DNA of 10,070 nucleotides from Paracoccaceae bacterium (GTDB taxonomy: Bacteria; Pseudomonadota; Alphaproteobacteria; Rhodobacterales; Rhodobacteraceae): NCBI GenBank assembly GCA_024644285.1, contig JAHELH010000066.1, positions 1 through 10,070 on the forward strand. The letters are read 5' to 3'. Position numbers and translations under genes: made by a program. Within the stretch, counting starts at the first letter, position 1. Each line of letters starts with the position of its first letter. Of the stretch, positions 1 through 7,351 are shown piece after piece. Below the pieces are notes generated by a model. That model had not been told where the DNA came from, did no database searches, and worked only from the letters and a program-made list of their open reading frames with translations.

Positions 1-447
1 GGGCTGACGGTCGGCATCCATGCCCACGCCGCCGGGTTCATGGATTTCGAGCCGGAACTGGAGAGACTGCTGGACGAAGTCAATGAAGACATCCTGAAGA
101 TCTGCTTCGACACGGGGCACCATTCCTATGCCGGGTTTGATCCAGTAGCCTTCATGAGGCGTTATGTCGGCCGGATTTCCTACATGCATTTCAAGGATAT
201 CGACCCCAAGGTGAAGGCCGACGTGATCGCCAGGCGCACCGGCTTCTATGAGGCCTGCGGGCAGGGCATCTTCTGCACTCTCGGCGATGGCGACGTCGAC
301 TTCCCAGCCGTCCGGCAGGTGCTTCTGGATGCCGGGTTCTCGGGCTGGTGCACGGTCGAGCAGGATTGCGACCCGACGCTCGACGTCGATCCGCTGGGCG
401 ACGCGCGCAAGAACCGCGAATACCTCGAATCCATCGGCTTCAACTAG
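1..447 (+). CDS. Sugar phosphate isomerase/epimerase, IolE-like TIM barrel (5' partial)
   Basis: This is the C-terminal ~148 residues of a xylose-isomerase-like TIM-barrel protein; the reading frame is open to the left edge, so the start lies outside the window. Enzymes of this family isomerise, epimerise or dehydrate sugars and inositol derivatives in the cytoplasm with a divalent metal. Visible family signs are an HAHAAG stretch near the left edge, CFDTGHHSYAGFDP (metal-ligand Asp and His region), YMHFKDID, GDGDVDF and GWCTVEQDCDP (metal-ligand Glu region). The last third, with GQGIFCTLGDGDVDF followed by the VEQD strand, most resembles inosose dehydratase (IolE), but other keto-sugar isomerases share it, so the exact reaction is open. 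It ends at TAG 445-447, 12 nt before the dehydrogenase gene, so the two are probably co-transcribed and act on the same substrate. Confidence 0.88.
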   Translation, partial: GLTVGIHAHAAGFMDFEPELERLLDEVNEDILKICFDTGHHSYAGFDPVAFMRRYVGRISYMHFKDIDPKVKADVIARRTGFYEACGQGIFCTLGDGDVDFPAVRQVLLDAGFSGWCTVEQDCDPTLDVDPLGDARKNREYLESIGFN

Positions 448-459
448 GAACGCAGCGCC

Positions 460-1617
460 ATGGCAAAACTGAAATGGGGCATGATCGGCGGCGGCGAAGG
501 CAGCCAGATCGGCCCGGCGCATCGGTTGGGCGCCGGGCTCGACGGGCTGTTCGAATTTGCCGCCGGCGCGCTCGATCACCGCCCTGAGGCCGGGCGCGAC
601 TATGGCCGGCGCCTGGGGCTGGCGGCGGACCGTTCCTACGGCGACTGGCAGGAGATGCTGGAGGGCGAAAAGGGGCGCGACGACCGCATCGACCTGGTCA
701 CAGTGGCCACCCCGAACGCCACGCATTACGCGATGACCAAAGCCTATCTCGAGGCCGGGTTTCACGTGCTGTGCGAGAAGCCCATGACGATGACGGTCGA
801 GGAGGGCGAGGAGATCGTCCGCGTCGCCCGGGCGTCGGGATGCATCTGCGCGGTGAATTACGGCTATACCGGCTATTCGCTGGTGAGGCACATGCGGGCG
901 ATGGTGGCGCGCGGCGATCTTGGCGCGATCCGGCTGGTCAAGGCCGAGTTTGCCCATGGCCACCACGCCGACGCCGCCGACGCCGACAATCCGCGTGTGC
1001 GCTGGCGCTATGACCCTGCGCAGGCGGGCGTCTCGGCGCAATTCGCCGATTGCGGCATCCACGCGCTGCACATGGCCAGCTTCGTGGTCAACCAGAACGT
1101 CACCAAGCTGTCCGCCGATACCGTCAGCTGCATCTCCAGCCGGGTGCTGGAGGACGACGCGATGGTCAACTTCCGCATGGACGGCGGCACCGTGGGCCGG
1201 CTCTGGACCAGTTCCGTCGCCATCGGCCGCCAGCACGGGCTGACGCTGCAGGTCTTCGGCGAGAAGGGCGGGCTGCGCTGGGCGCAGGAACAGCCGAACC
1301 AGCTGTACTGGATGCCGCTGGGCGGGCGGCTGCAGGTGATCGAACGCGGCGAGGCCGGGCTCAGCCCCGAGGCCGACCGCACGACGCGCGTCACCATCGG
1401 CCACGCCGAGGGCATGCCGCTGGCCTTTGCCAACATTTACAAGGATCTGGCCGAGGCGATCCGCGCGCGGAACGAGGCACGCGATATCGACCCGGCGGCC
1501 GATCTCTATCCGCGCGCCGAGGACGGCCTGCGCTCGATGGCGGCTGTCTTCGCAGTGGCGGAGAGCGGCAAGCGCGACGGTGCCTGGGTCGATGCGCGCC
1601 CGCCGATGTTCCGCTAG
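460..1617 (+). CDS. Gfo/Idh/MocA family NAD(P)-dependent oxidoreductase
   Basis: A complete 385-residue cytoplasmic dehydrogenase, predicted to oxidise or reduce a hydroxyl/keto group of a sugar, inositol or sugar acid with NAD(P). The N-terminal Rossmann fold starts at once (WGMIGGGEGSQIGPAHR, residues ~5-21). The EKP motif with its conserved lysine is E106-K107-P108, and the C-terminal substrate domain carries the D-x3-H pair as D197-C-G-I-H201. The length fits the family. The ATG at 460 follows the preceding stop by 12 nt and begins right at the Rossmann strand, so it is the natural start, although its ribosome binding site is weak, which fits translational coupling to the gene before it. 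The GGGEGSQIG-x-AHR form of the nucleotide loop is typical of the sugar/inositol dehydrogenase branch found in catabolic clusters. The substrate cannot be told from sequence alone. Confidence 0.92.
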   Translation: MAKLKWGMIGGGEGSQIGPAHRLGAGLDGLFEFAAGALDHRPEAGRDYGRRLGLAADRSYGDWQEMLEGEKGRDDRIDLVTVATPNATHYAMTKAYLEAGFHVLCEKPMTMTVEEGEEIVRVARASGCICAVNYGYTGYSLVRHMRAMVARGDLGAIRLVKAEFAHGHHADAADADNPRVRWRYDPAQAGVSAQFADCGIHALHMASFVVNQNVTKLSADTVSCISSRVLEDDAMVNFRMDGGTVGRLWTSSVAIGRQHGLTLQVFGEKGGLRWAQEQPNQLYWMPLGGRLQVIERGEAGLSPEADRTTRVTIGHAEGMPLAFANIYKDLAEAIRARNEARDIDPAADLYPRAEDGLRSMAAVFAVAESGKRDGAWVDARPPMFR

Positions 1618-1640
1618 AGGGATTCGGGTCCGCAATCGTT

Positions 1641-1654
1641 ACTAATTTATTAGT
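1641..1654. promoter_or_regulatory. Candidate operator: perfect AT-rich inverted repeat
   Basis: ACTAAT-TT-ATTAGT is a perfect 6+6 inverted repeat with a 2-nt centre, in a short AT-rich island within GC-rich DNA. It ends directly against the -35 box of the transport-operon promoter, where a bound repressor would block RNA polymerase. The symmetry and position are seen; the regulator family (LacI, ROK and others are possible) is unknown, and no matching regulator gene can be assigned within the window. Confidence 0.6.
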
Positions 1655-1684
1655 TTGACAAGCGAACAGCGCGCTGGAATGCTT
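1655..1684 (+). promoter_or_regulatory. Candidate sigma-70 promoter of the transport operon
   Basis: An exact TTGACA -35 box lies at 1655-1660. With a 17-18 nt spacer the -10 position falls at about 1678-1684 (AATGCT or ATGCTT), which matches the consensus poorly, as is common for GC-rich alphaproteobacterial or activator-assisted promoters. This would put the RNA start near 1690, about 40 nt ahead of the binding-protein start codon. The adjoining inverted repeat supports a regulated promoter here. Confidence 0.5.
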
Positions 1685-1689
1685 CTGCC

Positions 1690-1707
1690 AGCCGGCAAAG
1701 ACCGGCT
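1690..1707 (+). other. Small hairpin in the presumed 5' leader
   Basis: AGCCGG (1690-1695) and CCGGCT (1702-1707) can pair around a 6-nt CAAAGA loop. It would sit at or near the 5' end of the transport mRNA, ahead of the ribosome binding site, and could act as a 5' stabilising stem. The pairing is exact, but a 6-bp stem in GC-rich DNA can arise by chance. Confidence 0.3.
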
Positions 1708-1729
1708 TGAACATTCAGGGAGGAGACAG

Positions 1730-3469
1730 ATGCGTAGACATCTAATGTCCGCCGTGGCGGCCAGTGCCATGATTGTGGCCAATTCATCCGCCTGGGCCGA
1801 CGAGGCCGCGGCGCAGAAATGGGTCGACGAGGAATTCCAGCCTTCGACGCTCTCGAAAGAAGAGCAGATGGAAGAGATGAAGTGGTTCATCCAGGCCGCG
1901 CAGCCCTATGCCGGCATGGAGATCAACGTCTTGTCCGAAGGCATTCCGACCCACAGTTACGAGTCGGACGTGTTGACCAAGGCCTTCGAGGAAATCACCG
2001 GCATCAAGGTCAACCACCAGATCCTCGGCGAGGGCGAGGTGGTGCAGGCGGTGCAAACCCAGATGCAGACCGGCCGCAACCTGTATGACGGCTATGTCAA
2101 TGACAGCGACCTGATCGGGACCCATTCGCGGCTGCAGCTTGCCTACAACCTGACCGAGCAGATGGCCGGCGGCTGGGCCGACACGACGTCGCCCACGCTG
2201 GATCTCGATGATTTCATGGGGCTTCAGTTCACCACCGGCCCCGACGGCAATCTCTACCAGTTGCCCGACCAGCAATTCGCCAACCTCTACTGGTTCCGCA
2301 AGGACTGGTTCGACCGCGAGGACCTGCAGGAGCAGTTCAAGGCCAAGTACGGCTACGACCTGGGCGTGCCGGTCAACTGGTCGGCCTACGAGGACATCGC
2401 CGAGTTCTTTTCGAAGGACGTCAAGGAAATCGACGGCGTCACCATCTATGGCCATATGGATTACGGCAAGCGCGCGCCGGACTTGGGCTGGCGTATGACC
2501 GATGCCTGGCTGTCGATGGCCGGCGCCGGCGACAAGGGCGAGCCGAACGGCATCCCGGTCGACGAATGGGGCATCCGCATGGAAGCGGGCACCTGCAACC
2601 CGGTGGGCGCTAGCGTCAGCCGCGGCGGTGCTGCCAATGGTCCGGCGGCGGTCTACGCGATCCGCAAGTGGGACGAGTGGCTGCGCAACTACGCGCCTCC
2701 GGGGGCGGCGAGCTACGACTTCTACCAGTCGCTGCCTGCGCTCAGCCAGGGCAACGTGGCGCAGCAGATCTTCTGGTACACTGCCTTCACCGCCGACATG
2801 GTGAAGCCGCAATCCGAGGGCAACAACACCGTCGATGCCGACGGCACCCCGTTGTGGCGGATGGCGCCCAGCCCGCACGGGCCCTACTGGGAAGAAGGCC
2901 AGAAGGTCGGCTACCAGGACGTGGGATCCTGGACCTTCCTCAAGTCGACGCCGTCCGACCGCGCGCAGGCCGCCTGGCTCTACGCGCAATTCGTGACGTC
3001 TAAGACGGTGGACGTGAAGAAAAGCCATGTCGGCCTGACCTTCATCCGCGACAGTTCTGTCCGGCATGACAGCTTCACCGAGCGCGCCCCCAAGCTGGGC
3101 GGCCTGGTCGAGTTCTACCGCTCGCCGGATCGCGTGCGCTGGTCGCCGACCGGCATCAACGTGCCGGACTATCCCAAGCTGGCGCAGATCTGGTGGCAAC
3201 AGATCGGTGACGTGAACTCCGGCGCTTTCACGCCGCAGGAAGCGATGGACCGGCTGGCCTCCGAGATGGACATCACCATGGGGCGGATGCAGCAGGCTGA
3301 CGAAAGCGCCGGTGTCTACGGTGGCTGCGGTCCGCGGCTGAACGAAGAGCGCGATCCGGAATACTGGCTCAGCCAGCCCGGCGCGCCGAAGGCGAAGCTG
3401 GACAACGAAAAGCCGCAGGGCGAGACCGTCAACTACGACGAACTCGTCGCGCGCTGGCAGTCGCAGTAA
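1730..3469 (+). CDS. ABC transporter substrate-binding protein (GlpV-like)
   Basis: A 579-residue periplasmic binding protein, large for its class, of the kind paired with GlpS/GlpT-type importers. The ATG at 1730 is chosen because AGGAG lies at 1721-1725 and the product opens with a classic signal peptide: MRRH, a hydrophobic core at residues ~7-19, and an AWA cleavage site after residue 23. An in-frame TTG at 1655 would add 25 residues but is the TTG of the -35 box. There is no lipobox cysteine, so the protein should be soluble in the periplasm. The mature part begins with DEAAAQKW and FQPSTLSKEEQM, then shows INVLSEGIPTHSYES and FEEITGIKVNHQILGEGEVVQ, which resemble other GlpV-type proteins. 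It has only two cysteines, C289 and C533. It is the first gene of the operon, followed by stem-loops and the ATPases. Glycerol is the known substrate of the family prototype, but the neighbours suggest a sugar or polyol. Confidence 0.9.
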   Translation: MRRHLMSAVAASAMIVANSSAWADEAAAQKWVDEEFQPSTLSKEEQMEEMKWFIQAAQPYAGMEINVLSEGIPTHSYESDVLTKAFEEITGIKVNHQILGEGEVVQAVQTQMQTGRNLYDGYVNDSDLIGTHSRLQLAYNLTEQMAGGWADTTSPTLDLDDFMGLQFTTGPDGNLYQLPDQQFANLYWFRKDWFDREDLQEQFKAKYGYDLGVPVNWSAYEDIAEFFSKDVKEIDGVTIYGHMDYGKRAPDLGWRMTDAWLSMAGAGDKGEPNGIPVDEWGIRMEAGTCNPVGASVSRGGAANGPAAVYAIRKWDEWLRNYAPPGAASYDFYQSLPALSQGNVAQQIFWYTAFTADMVKPQSEGNNTVDADGTPLWRMAPSPHGPYWEEGQKVGYQDVGSWTFLKSTPSDRAQAAWLYAQFVTSKTVDVKKSHVGLTFIRDSSVRHDSFTERAPKLGGLVEFYRSPDRVRWSPTGINVPDYPKLAQIWWQQIGDVNSGAFTPQEAMDRLASEMDITMGRMQQADESAGVYGGCGPRLNEERDPEYWLSQPGAPKAKLDNEKPQGETVNYDELVARWQSQ

Positions 3470-3483
3470 TCGCGATCAGGGCA

Positions 3484-3506
3484 GGGGCCGTCCAGTGGGC
3501 GGCCCC
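3484..3506 (+). other. Strong intercistronic stem-loop
   Basis: GGGGCCGTCC (3484-3493) pairs with GGGCGGCCCC (3497-3506), with one G-T wobble, around a 3-nt AGT loop. It begins 14 nt after the binding-protein stop codon. No T-run follows, so it is not a textbook intrinsic terminator. Such stems between a binding-protein gene and the membrane or ATPase genes usually protect the upstream mRNA or cause partial termination, giving more binding protein than pump. That role is inferred. Confidence 0.6.
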
Positions 3507-3514
3507 CCCGTCAG

Positions 3515-3530
3515 CCCGGCGCAGGCCGGG
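3515..3530 (+). other. Second intercistronic hairpin
   Basis: CCCGGC (3515-3520) and GCCGGG (3525-3530) pair around a GCAG tetraloop, 8 nt beyond the larger stem-loop and about 30 nt before the next start codon. With its neighbour it forms a tandem structure filling most of the 91-nt gap between the binding-protein and ATPase genes. Confidence 0.4.
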
Positions 3531-3560
3531 TATCAGGCATCGCCAGCCGGGTCCGCGGGA

Positions 3561-4622
3561 ATGATCGAGCTACACGATATCAGCAAGCGGGTGGGCAAGG
3601 TGGTCCACATCAAGCCGACGTCGCTGACGCTGCAGCCGGGGCATTTCAATGTGCTGCTCGGCGCGACCGGTTCTGGCAAGACGTCTCTCATCAAGCTGAT
3701 GGCGGGTCTCGACCCGCTGGCCTCGGGGCGCATCGTGATGGACGGCCAGGACATCACCAAGCTGTCCACACAGAAGCGCAACATCAGCCTGGTGCACCAG
3801 TTCTTCGTCAATTACCCGCACATGACGGTGTTCGAGAACATCGCATCGCCCCTGCGCGTGGCCGGAATGGCGCCAAGCGAGATCCAGGGCCGGGTCGAAG
3901 AGGCGGCGGATGTGCTGCAACTTCGCCCAATGCTGCAGCGTCGCCCGCATGAATTGTCCGGCGGCCAGCAGCAGCGCACCGCGCTGGCCCGCGCCATCGC
4001 CAAGGAAAGCCGCGCGGTGTTCCTGGACGAACCGCTCGCCAACCTCGACTACAAGCTGCGCGAGGAGTTGCGCGAACAATTGCCCGACCTTTTCGCCGGG
4101 CGCGGGGCGGTGGTGGTCTATGCCACGTCGGAACCCGAAGAGGCGCTGCTTCTGGGCGGCTGGACCGCGCTGATGGAGGACGGCCACGTCACCCAGTTCG
4201 GCCCGACCTCGGAGATTTACCGCAAGCCCGACAACCTGACCGCCGCCCGCGTGTTTTCCGACCCGCCGATCAACGCGGCCGAGGTGACCAAGTCCGGCAG
4301 CGAGGCCGCGCTTGACGGCGGCGCGCGCTGGACGCTGTCGGGCGATGCGGCAGGTCTTGCCGACGGCCGCTATACCGTCGCCGTCCGCCCCCATAGGGTG
4401 ACCCCGCAGCGCCACAGCGAGGCCGATGTCGCGCTGAAGGGCCGCGTGCTGGTCACCGAGCTGTCCGGCTCGGATTCCAGCGCGCATTTCCAGATGGGTG
4501 ACAACTTCTGGGTCTCGCTGGCCTCGGGGGTGCATCCCTACCAGGTCGGCGAGGACCACACCTTTTACATGAACCCCGTCCACTGCCGGTATTTCGCCGC
4601 CGACGGAAAGCTGGTGGCCTGA
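3561..4622 (+). CDS. ABC transporter ATP-binding protein 1 (GlpS-like)
   Basis: A 353-residue MalK/UgpC-type ATPase that should power the importer at the inner face of the membrane. Walker A is G34-ATGSGK-T41, the Q-loop is Q80, the signature L132-SGGQ136 is canonical, and Walker B ends D156-E157 with a normal D-loop (ANLD). The H-loop is abnormal: the usual THD reads T189-S190-E191, so the switch histidine is replaced by serine. A C-terminal TOBE/OB-like regulatory domain follows (residues ~235-353). The ATG at 3561 is chosen because MIELHDISK starts exactly at the first strand of the fold; an in-frame GTG at 3495 would start inside the stem-loop and add 22 unrelated residues. The next ATPase starts 1 nt after the stop. 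The two probably form a heterodimer, as in the GlpS/GlpT pair. Confidence 0.92.
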   Translation: MIELHDISKRVGKVVHIKPTSLTLQPGHFNVLLGATGSGKTSLIKLMAGLDPLASGRIVMDGQDITKLSTQKRNISLVHQFFVNYPHMTVFENIASPLRVAGMAPSEIQGRVEEAADVLQLRPMLQRRPHELSGGQQQRTALARAIAKESRAVFLDEPLANLDYKLREELREQLPDLFAGRGAVVVYATSEPEEALLLGGWTALMEDGHVTQFGPTSEIYRKPDNLTAARVFSDPPINAAEVTKSGSEAALDGGARWTLSGDAAGLADGRYTVAVRPHRVTPQRHSEADVALKGRVLVTELSGSDSSAHFQMGDNFWVSLASGVHPYQVGEDHTFYMNPVHCRYFAADGKLVA

Positions 4623-4623
4623 C

Positions 4624-5697
4624 ATGGCACGGATCACGCTCTCGAAGCTGCGGCACAGCTACTATCCCGATCCGAAGGGGCCGGACGATTACGCGCTGAA
4701 GGAAATCGACGTGACCTGGCGCAATGGCGGGGCCTATGCGCTGCTGGGTCCGTCGGGCTGCGGCAAGTCGACATTGCTGAACATCATCTCGGGCCTGCTG
4801 ACGCCGTCCGAGGGCCGGGTGCTGTTCGACGACAATGACGTCACCGACCTGCCGCCCGACCGGCGCAACATCGCGCAGGTGTTCCAGTTTCCGGTCATCT
4901 ACGACACCATGACGGTGCGCCAGAATTTGGCCTTTCCGCTGAAGAATCGCGGAGTGGACGAGGCCCGCATCGCCGAACGGGTGGCCGAGATCGCCGAGAT
5001 GCTCGAGGTCGTGCCGATGCTGGACACGAAGGCCGCCAATCTCAGCCCCGACAACAAACAGAAGATCTCGATGGGCCGCGGTCTGGTACGCGACGACGTC
5101 AACGTGGTGATGTTCGACGAGCCGCTGACGGTCATCGACCCGCATCTGAAGTGGAAGCTCCGATCCAAGCTGAAGGAACTGCACCAGCGGGTGCGGGCGA
5201 CAATGATCTACGTCACTCACGACCAGACCGAGGCACTGACCTTCGCCGACGAGGTGGTGGTGATGCAGGAAGGCGAGGTGGTGCAGATCGGCACGCCGGT
5301 CGAGCTGTTCGAGCGGCCGCAGCACACCTTCGTCGGCCATTTCATCGGCTCGCCCGGCATGAACATACTGCCGTGCGAGGCCGCGGGCGACCGGGCGCGT
5401 TTCCAGGGCCACGAGATTGCGCTGGAGGGGCCGGTGACCGGCTCGGGCGGCACCACAGTGCTGGGCATCCGTCCGGAATATGTGGGCATCGGTGATACCG
5501 GCATCCCGGCGCAGGTCACCAAGGTCTCTGACGTCGGACGGCACTACGTGATCGATGCGCAGGTGGGCGACATGACGCTCAAGGCGGTCAGCGAGGAAGC
5601 GGTGCCGGAAAAGGGCGCGTCGGTCCACCTGGCGTTCAGGCCAGAACAGACCCGCGTCTATCGCGACGGCTGGATCGCAACGGAGGCGCGGCGATGA
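4624..5697 (+). CDS. ABC transporter ATP-binding protein 2 (GlpT-like)
   Basis: A 357-residue ATPase of the same MalK/UgpC group and the partner of ATPase 1. Walker A is G42-PSGCGKS-T50, the Q-loop Q88, Walker B ends D165-E166, and the H-loop histidine is H199 (YVTHDQTEA), all canonical. The signature is not: the usual LSGGQ reads L140-SPDN144, followed by KQK, and the D-loop reads TVID. The C-terminal part holds the TOBE/OB fold, with GIRPEYVGIG and LAFRPEQTRVY. It starts 1 nt after the previous stop and ends in an ATGA overlap with permease 1, so translation is coupled. The normal motifs here complement those missing in ATPase 1, so ATP hydrolysis probably occurs at a single composite site. 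The name GlpT here means the Rhizobium ABC protein, not the E. coli glycerol-3-phosphate antiporter. Confidence 0.92.
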   Translation: MARITLSKLRHSYYPDPKGPDDYALKEIDVTWRNGGAYALLGPSGCGKSTLLNIISGLLTPSEGRVLFDDNDVTDLPPDRRNIAQVFQFPVIYDTMTVRQNLAFPLKNRGVDEARIAERVAEIAEMLEVVPMLDTKAANLSPDNKQKISMGRGLVRDDVNVVMFDEPLTVIDPHLKWKLRSKLKELHQRVRATMIYVTHDQTEALTFADEVVVMQEGEVVQIGTPVELFERPQHTFVGHFIGSPGMNILPCEAAGDRARFQGHEIALEGPVTGSGGTTVLGIRPEYVGIGDTGIPAQVTKVSDVGRHYVIDAQVGDMTLKAVSEEAVPEKGASVHLAFRPEQTRVYRDGWIATEARR

Positions 5698-6557
5698 GAA
5701 CGGTCAACCAACGCGGCTGGTTCTTCGTGCTGCCGGTCCTGATCCTGGTGGCGTTCAACGCGCTGATGCCGATCATGACGGTGGTCAACTACTCGGTGCA
5801 GGAGACCTTTGGCAACAACGTCTTCTTCTGGCAGGGTCTCGACTGGTTCGAGCAGATCCTGCGTTCCGACCGGTTTCAGGCGGCATTGGGCCGGCAGTTC
5901 CTGTTCACCGCGATCATCCTGGCCATCGAGGTGCCGCTTGGCATCGTCATCGCGCTGTCGATGCCGCGCAAGGGCATCTGGGTGCCGGTCTGCCTGGTGC
6001 TGATGGCGCTGCCGATGCTGATCCCGTGGAACGTAGTCGGCCAGATGTGGAACATCTTCACGCTGCCCAAGGTGGGTATGCTTGGTTATTTCATGAACGA
6101 CGTGCTGGGCGTGAACTACGACATGACCCAGGATCCGCTCGCGGCCTGGATCACCGTGGTCGTCATGGACGTCTGGCACTGGACCTCGCTGGTGGTGTTG
6201 CTGGCCTATGCCGGGCTGGTGTCGATCCCCGACGCCTATTACCACGCAGCCAAGATCGACGGGGCGTCGTCCTGGTCTGTCTTCCGCTACATCCAGCTGC
6301 CGAAGATGAAAACGGTGCTGACCATCGCGATCCTGCTGCGCTTTATCGACAGCTTCAACATCTACACCGAGCCTTTCACCCTGACCGGCGGCGGCCCGGG
6401 CAACTCGACCACGCTTCTGTCCATTGACCTGGTGAAGATCGCGCTCGGCCAGTTCGATCTCGGCCCGGCTGCGGCGATGAGCCTGATCTACTTCGCCATC
6501 ACGCTGATGGTCAGCTGGCTGTTCTACACGCTCATGACCAAGGACGATGCCGGATGA
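5694..6557 (+). CDS. ABC transporter permease 1 (GlpP-like, MalF-type)
   Basis: A 287-residue inner-membrane subunit of a carbohydrate importer. About six hydrophobic segments are visible (near residues 9-33, 68-90, 96-118, 150-174, 206-225 and 257-281). The cytoplasmic coupling loop that docks on the ATPases is the EAA-like motif at ~183-203: Y-H-A-A-K-I-D-G190, ending I-Q-L-P. The GGGPGNST stretch after the fifth helix is typical of MalF/UgpA-type permeases. ATG 5694 overlaps the previous stop as ATGA and has GGAGG at 5682-5686, so both coupling and direct initiation are possible. It should pair with permease 2 to form the channel. Confidence 0.93.
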   Translation: MRTVNQRGWFFVLPVLILVAFNALMPIMTVVNYSVQETFGNNVFFWQGLDWFEQILRSDRFQAALGRQFLFTAIILAIEVPLGIVIALSMPRKGIWVPVCLVLMALPMLIPWNVVGQMWNIFTLPKVGMLGYFMNDVLGVNYDMTQDPLAAWITVVVMDVWHWTSLVVLLAYAGLVSIPDAYYHAAKIDGASSWSVFRYIQLPKMKTVLTIAILLRFIDSFNIYTEPFTLTGGGPGNSTTLLSIDLVKIALGQFDLGPAAAMSLIYFAITLMVSWLFYTLMTKDDAG

Positions 6558-7351
6558 GAAAGCGCAGCATCATCCCGATCCTCTACATCGCGTTTCTGAT
6601 GACGCCGATCTACTTCCTGGTGTCGATGTCGTTCAAGACGACGAACGAGATCCTCGCCGGCTTCTCGCTGTTCCCGGAAACCTTCACGCTCAATAGCTAC
6701 CGGGCGATCTTCACGGACCCGACCTGGTACTGGGGATACATCAACTCGATCATCTACGTCACTCTGAACACCATCCTGTCGGTAGCGGTGGCATTGCCGG
6801 CGGCCTATGCCTTCTCGCGCTACCGCTTCCTGGGCGACCGGCAGCTGTTCTTCTGGCTCTTGACCAACCGGATGGCGCCCGCGGCGGTCTTCGCGCTGCC
6901 GTTTTTCCAGCTTTATTCCTCGGTGCAGCTGTTCGATACCCACATCGCCGTGGCGCTGGCGCATACGCTCTTCAACGTGCCGCTGGCGGTTTGGATCCTC
7001 GAAGGCTTCATGCGCGGCATCCCGAAAGAGCTGGACGAAACGGCCTATGTCGACGGCTATTCGTTCCCGCGGTTCTTCATGAAGATCTTCCTGCCCAACA
7101 TCAAGGCGGGCGTCGGCGTCGCGGCGTTCTTCTGCTTCATGTTCTCCTGGGTCGAGATGCTCCTGGCCAAGACCCTGACCGCGGTCGAGGCCAAGCCCAT
7201 TGCCGCGGTGATGACCCGCACGGCGTCGAGCGCGGGCTACGAACTGGGGCTTCTGGCGGCGGCGGGGACTCTGACGATCATCCCCGGCGCCATCGTCATC
7301 TGGTTCGTGCGCAACTACATCGCACGCGGCTTTGCCATGGGACGGGTATGA
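6554..7351 (+). CDS. ABC transporter permease 2 (GlpQ-like, MalG-type)
   Basis: A 265-residue inner-membrane permease with about six hydrophobic segments (near residues 6-26, 62-85, 98-122, 130-150, 185-205 and 232-252). The EAA coupling loop is at ~160-181: L-D-E-T-A-Y-V-D-G168, ending IFLP. It ends in the RGFAMGRV tail seen in MalG/UgpE-type permeases, where the C-terminus reaches the ATPase interface. ATG 6554 overlaps the previous stop as ATGA, with AAGGA at 6540-6544. It forms the second half of the channel; the name GlpQ here refers to the Rhizobium ABC permease, not the phosphodiesterase of that name. Confidence 0.93.
   Translation: MRKRSIIPILYIAFLMTPIYFLVSMSFKTTNEILAGFSLFPETFTLNSYRAIFTDPTWYWGYINSIIYVTLNTILSVAVALPAAYAFSRYRFLGDRQLFFWLLTNRMAPAAVFALPFFQLYSSVQLFDTHIAVALAHTLFNVPLAVWILEGFMRGIPKELDETAYVDGYSFPRFFMKIFLPNIKAGVGVAAFFCFMFSWVEMLLAKTLTAVEAKPIAAVMTRTASSAGYELGLLAAAGTLTIIPGAIVIWFVRNYIARGFAMGRV

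Noticed and set aside
1784..3199. Long (471-codon) open frame on the minus strand
   Set aside because: It lies wholly antisense to the well-supported binding protein. Its predicted protein is a low-complexity run of H, R, L, V and G residues, as expected from the complement of GC-rich codons, with no family signature.
3495..3560. GTG start at 3495 adding 22 residues to ATPase 1
   Set aside because: The codon lies in the loop of the strong stem-loop, has no ribosome binding site, and the added residues do not belong to the ABC fold.
3570..5628. Two long minus-strand frames (3570-4637 and 4453-5628)
   Set aside because: Both are antisense to the ATPases with their intact Walker motifs and show only composition-driven sequence.
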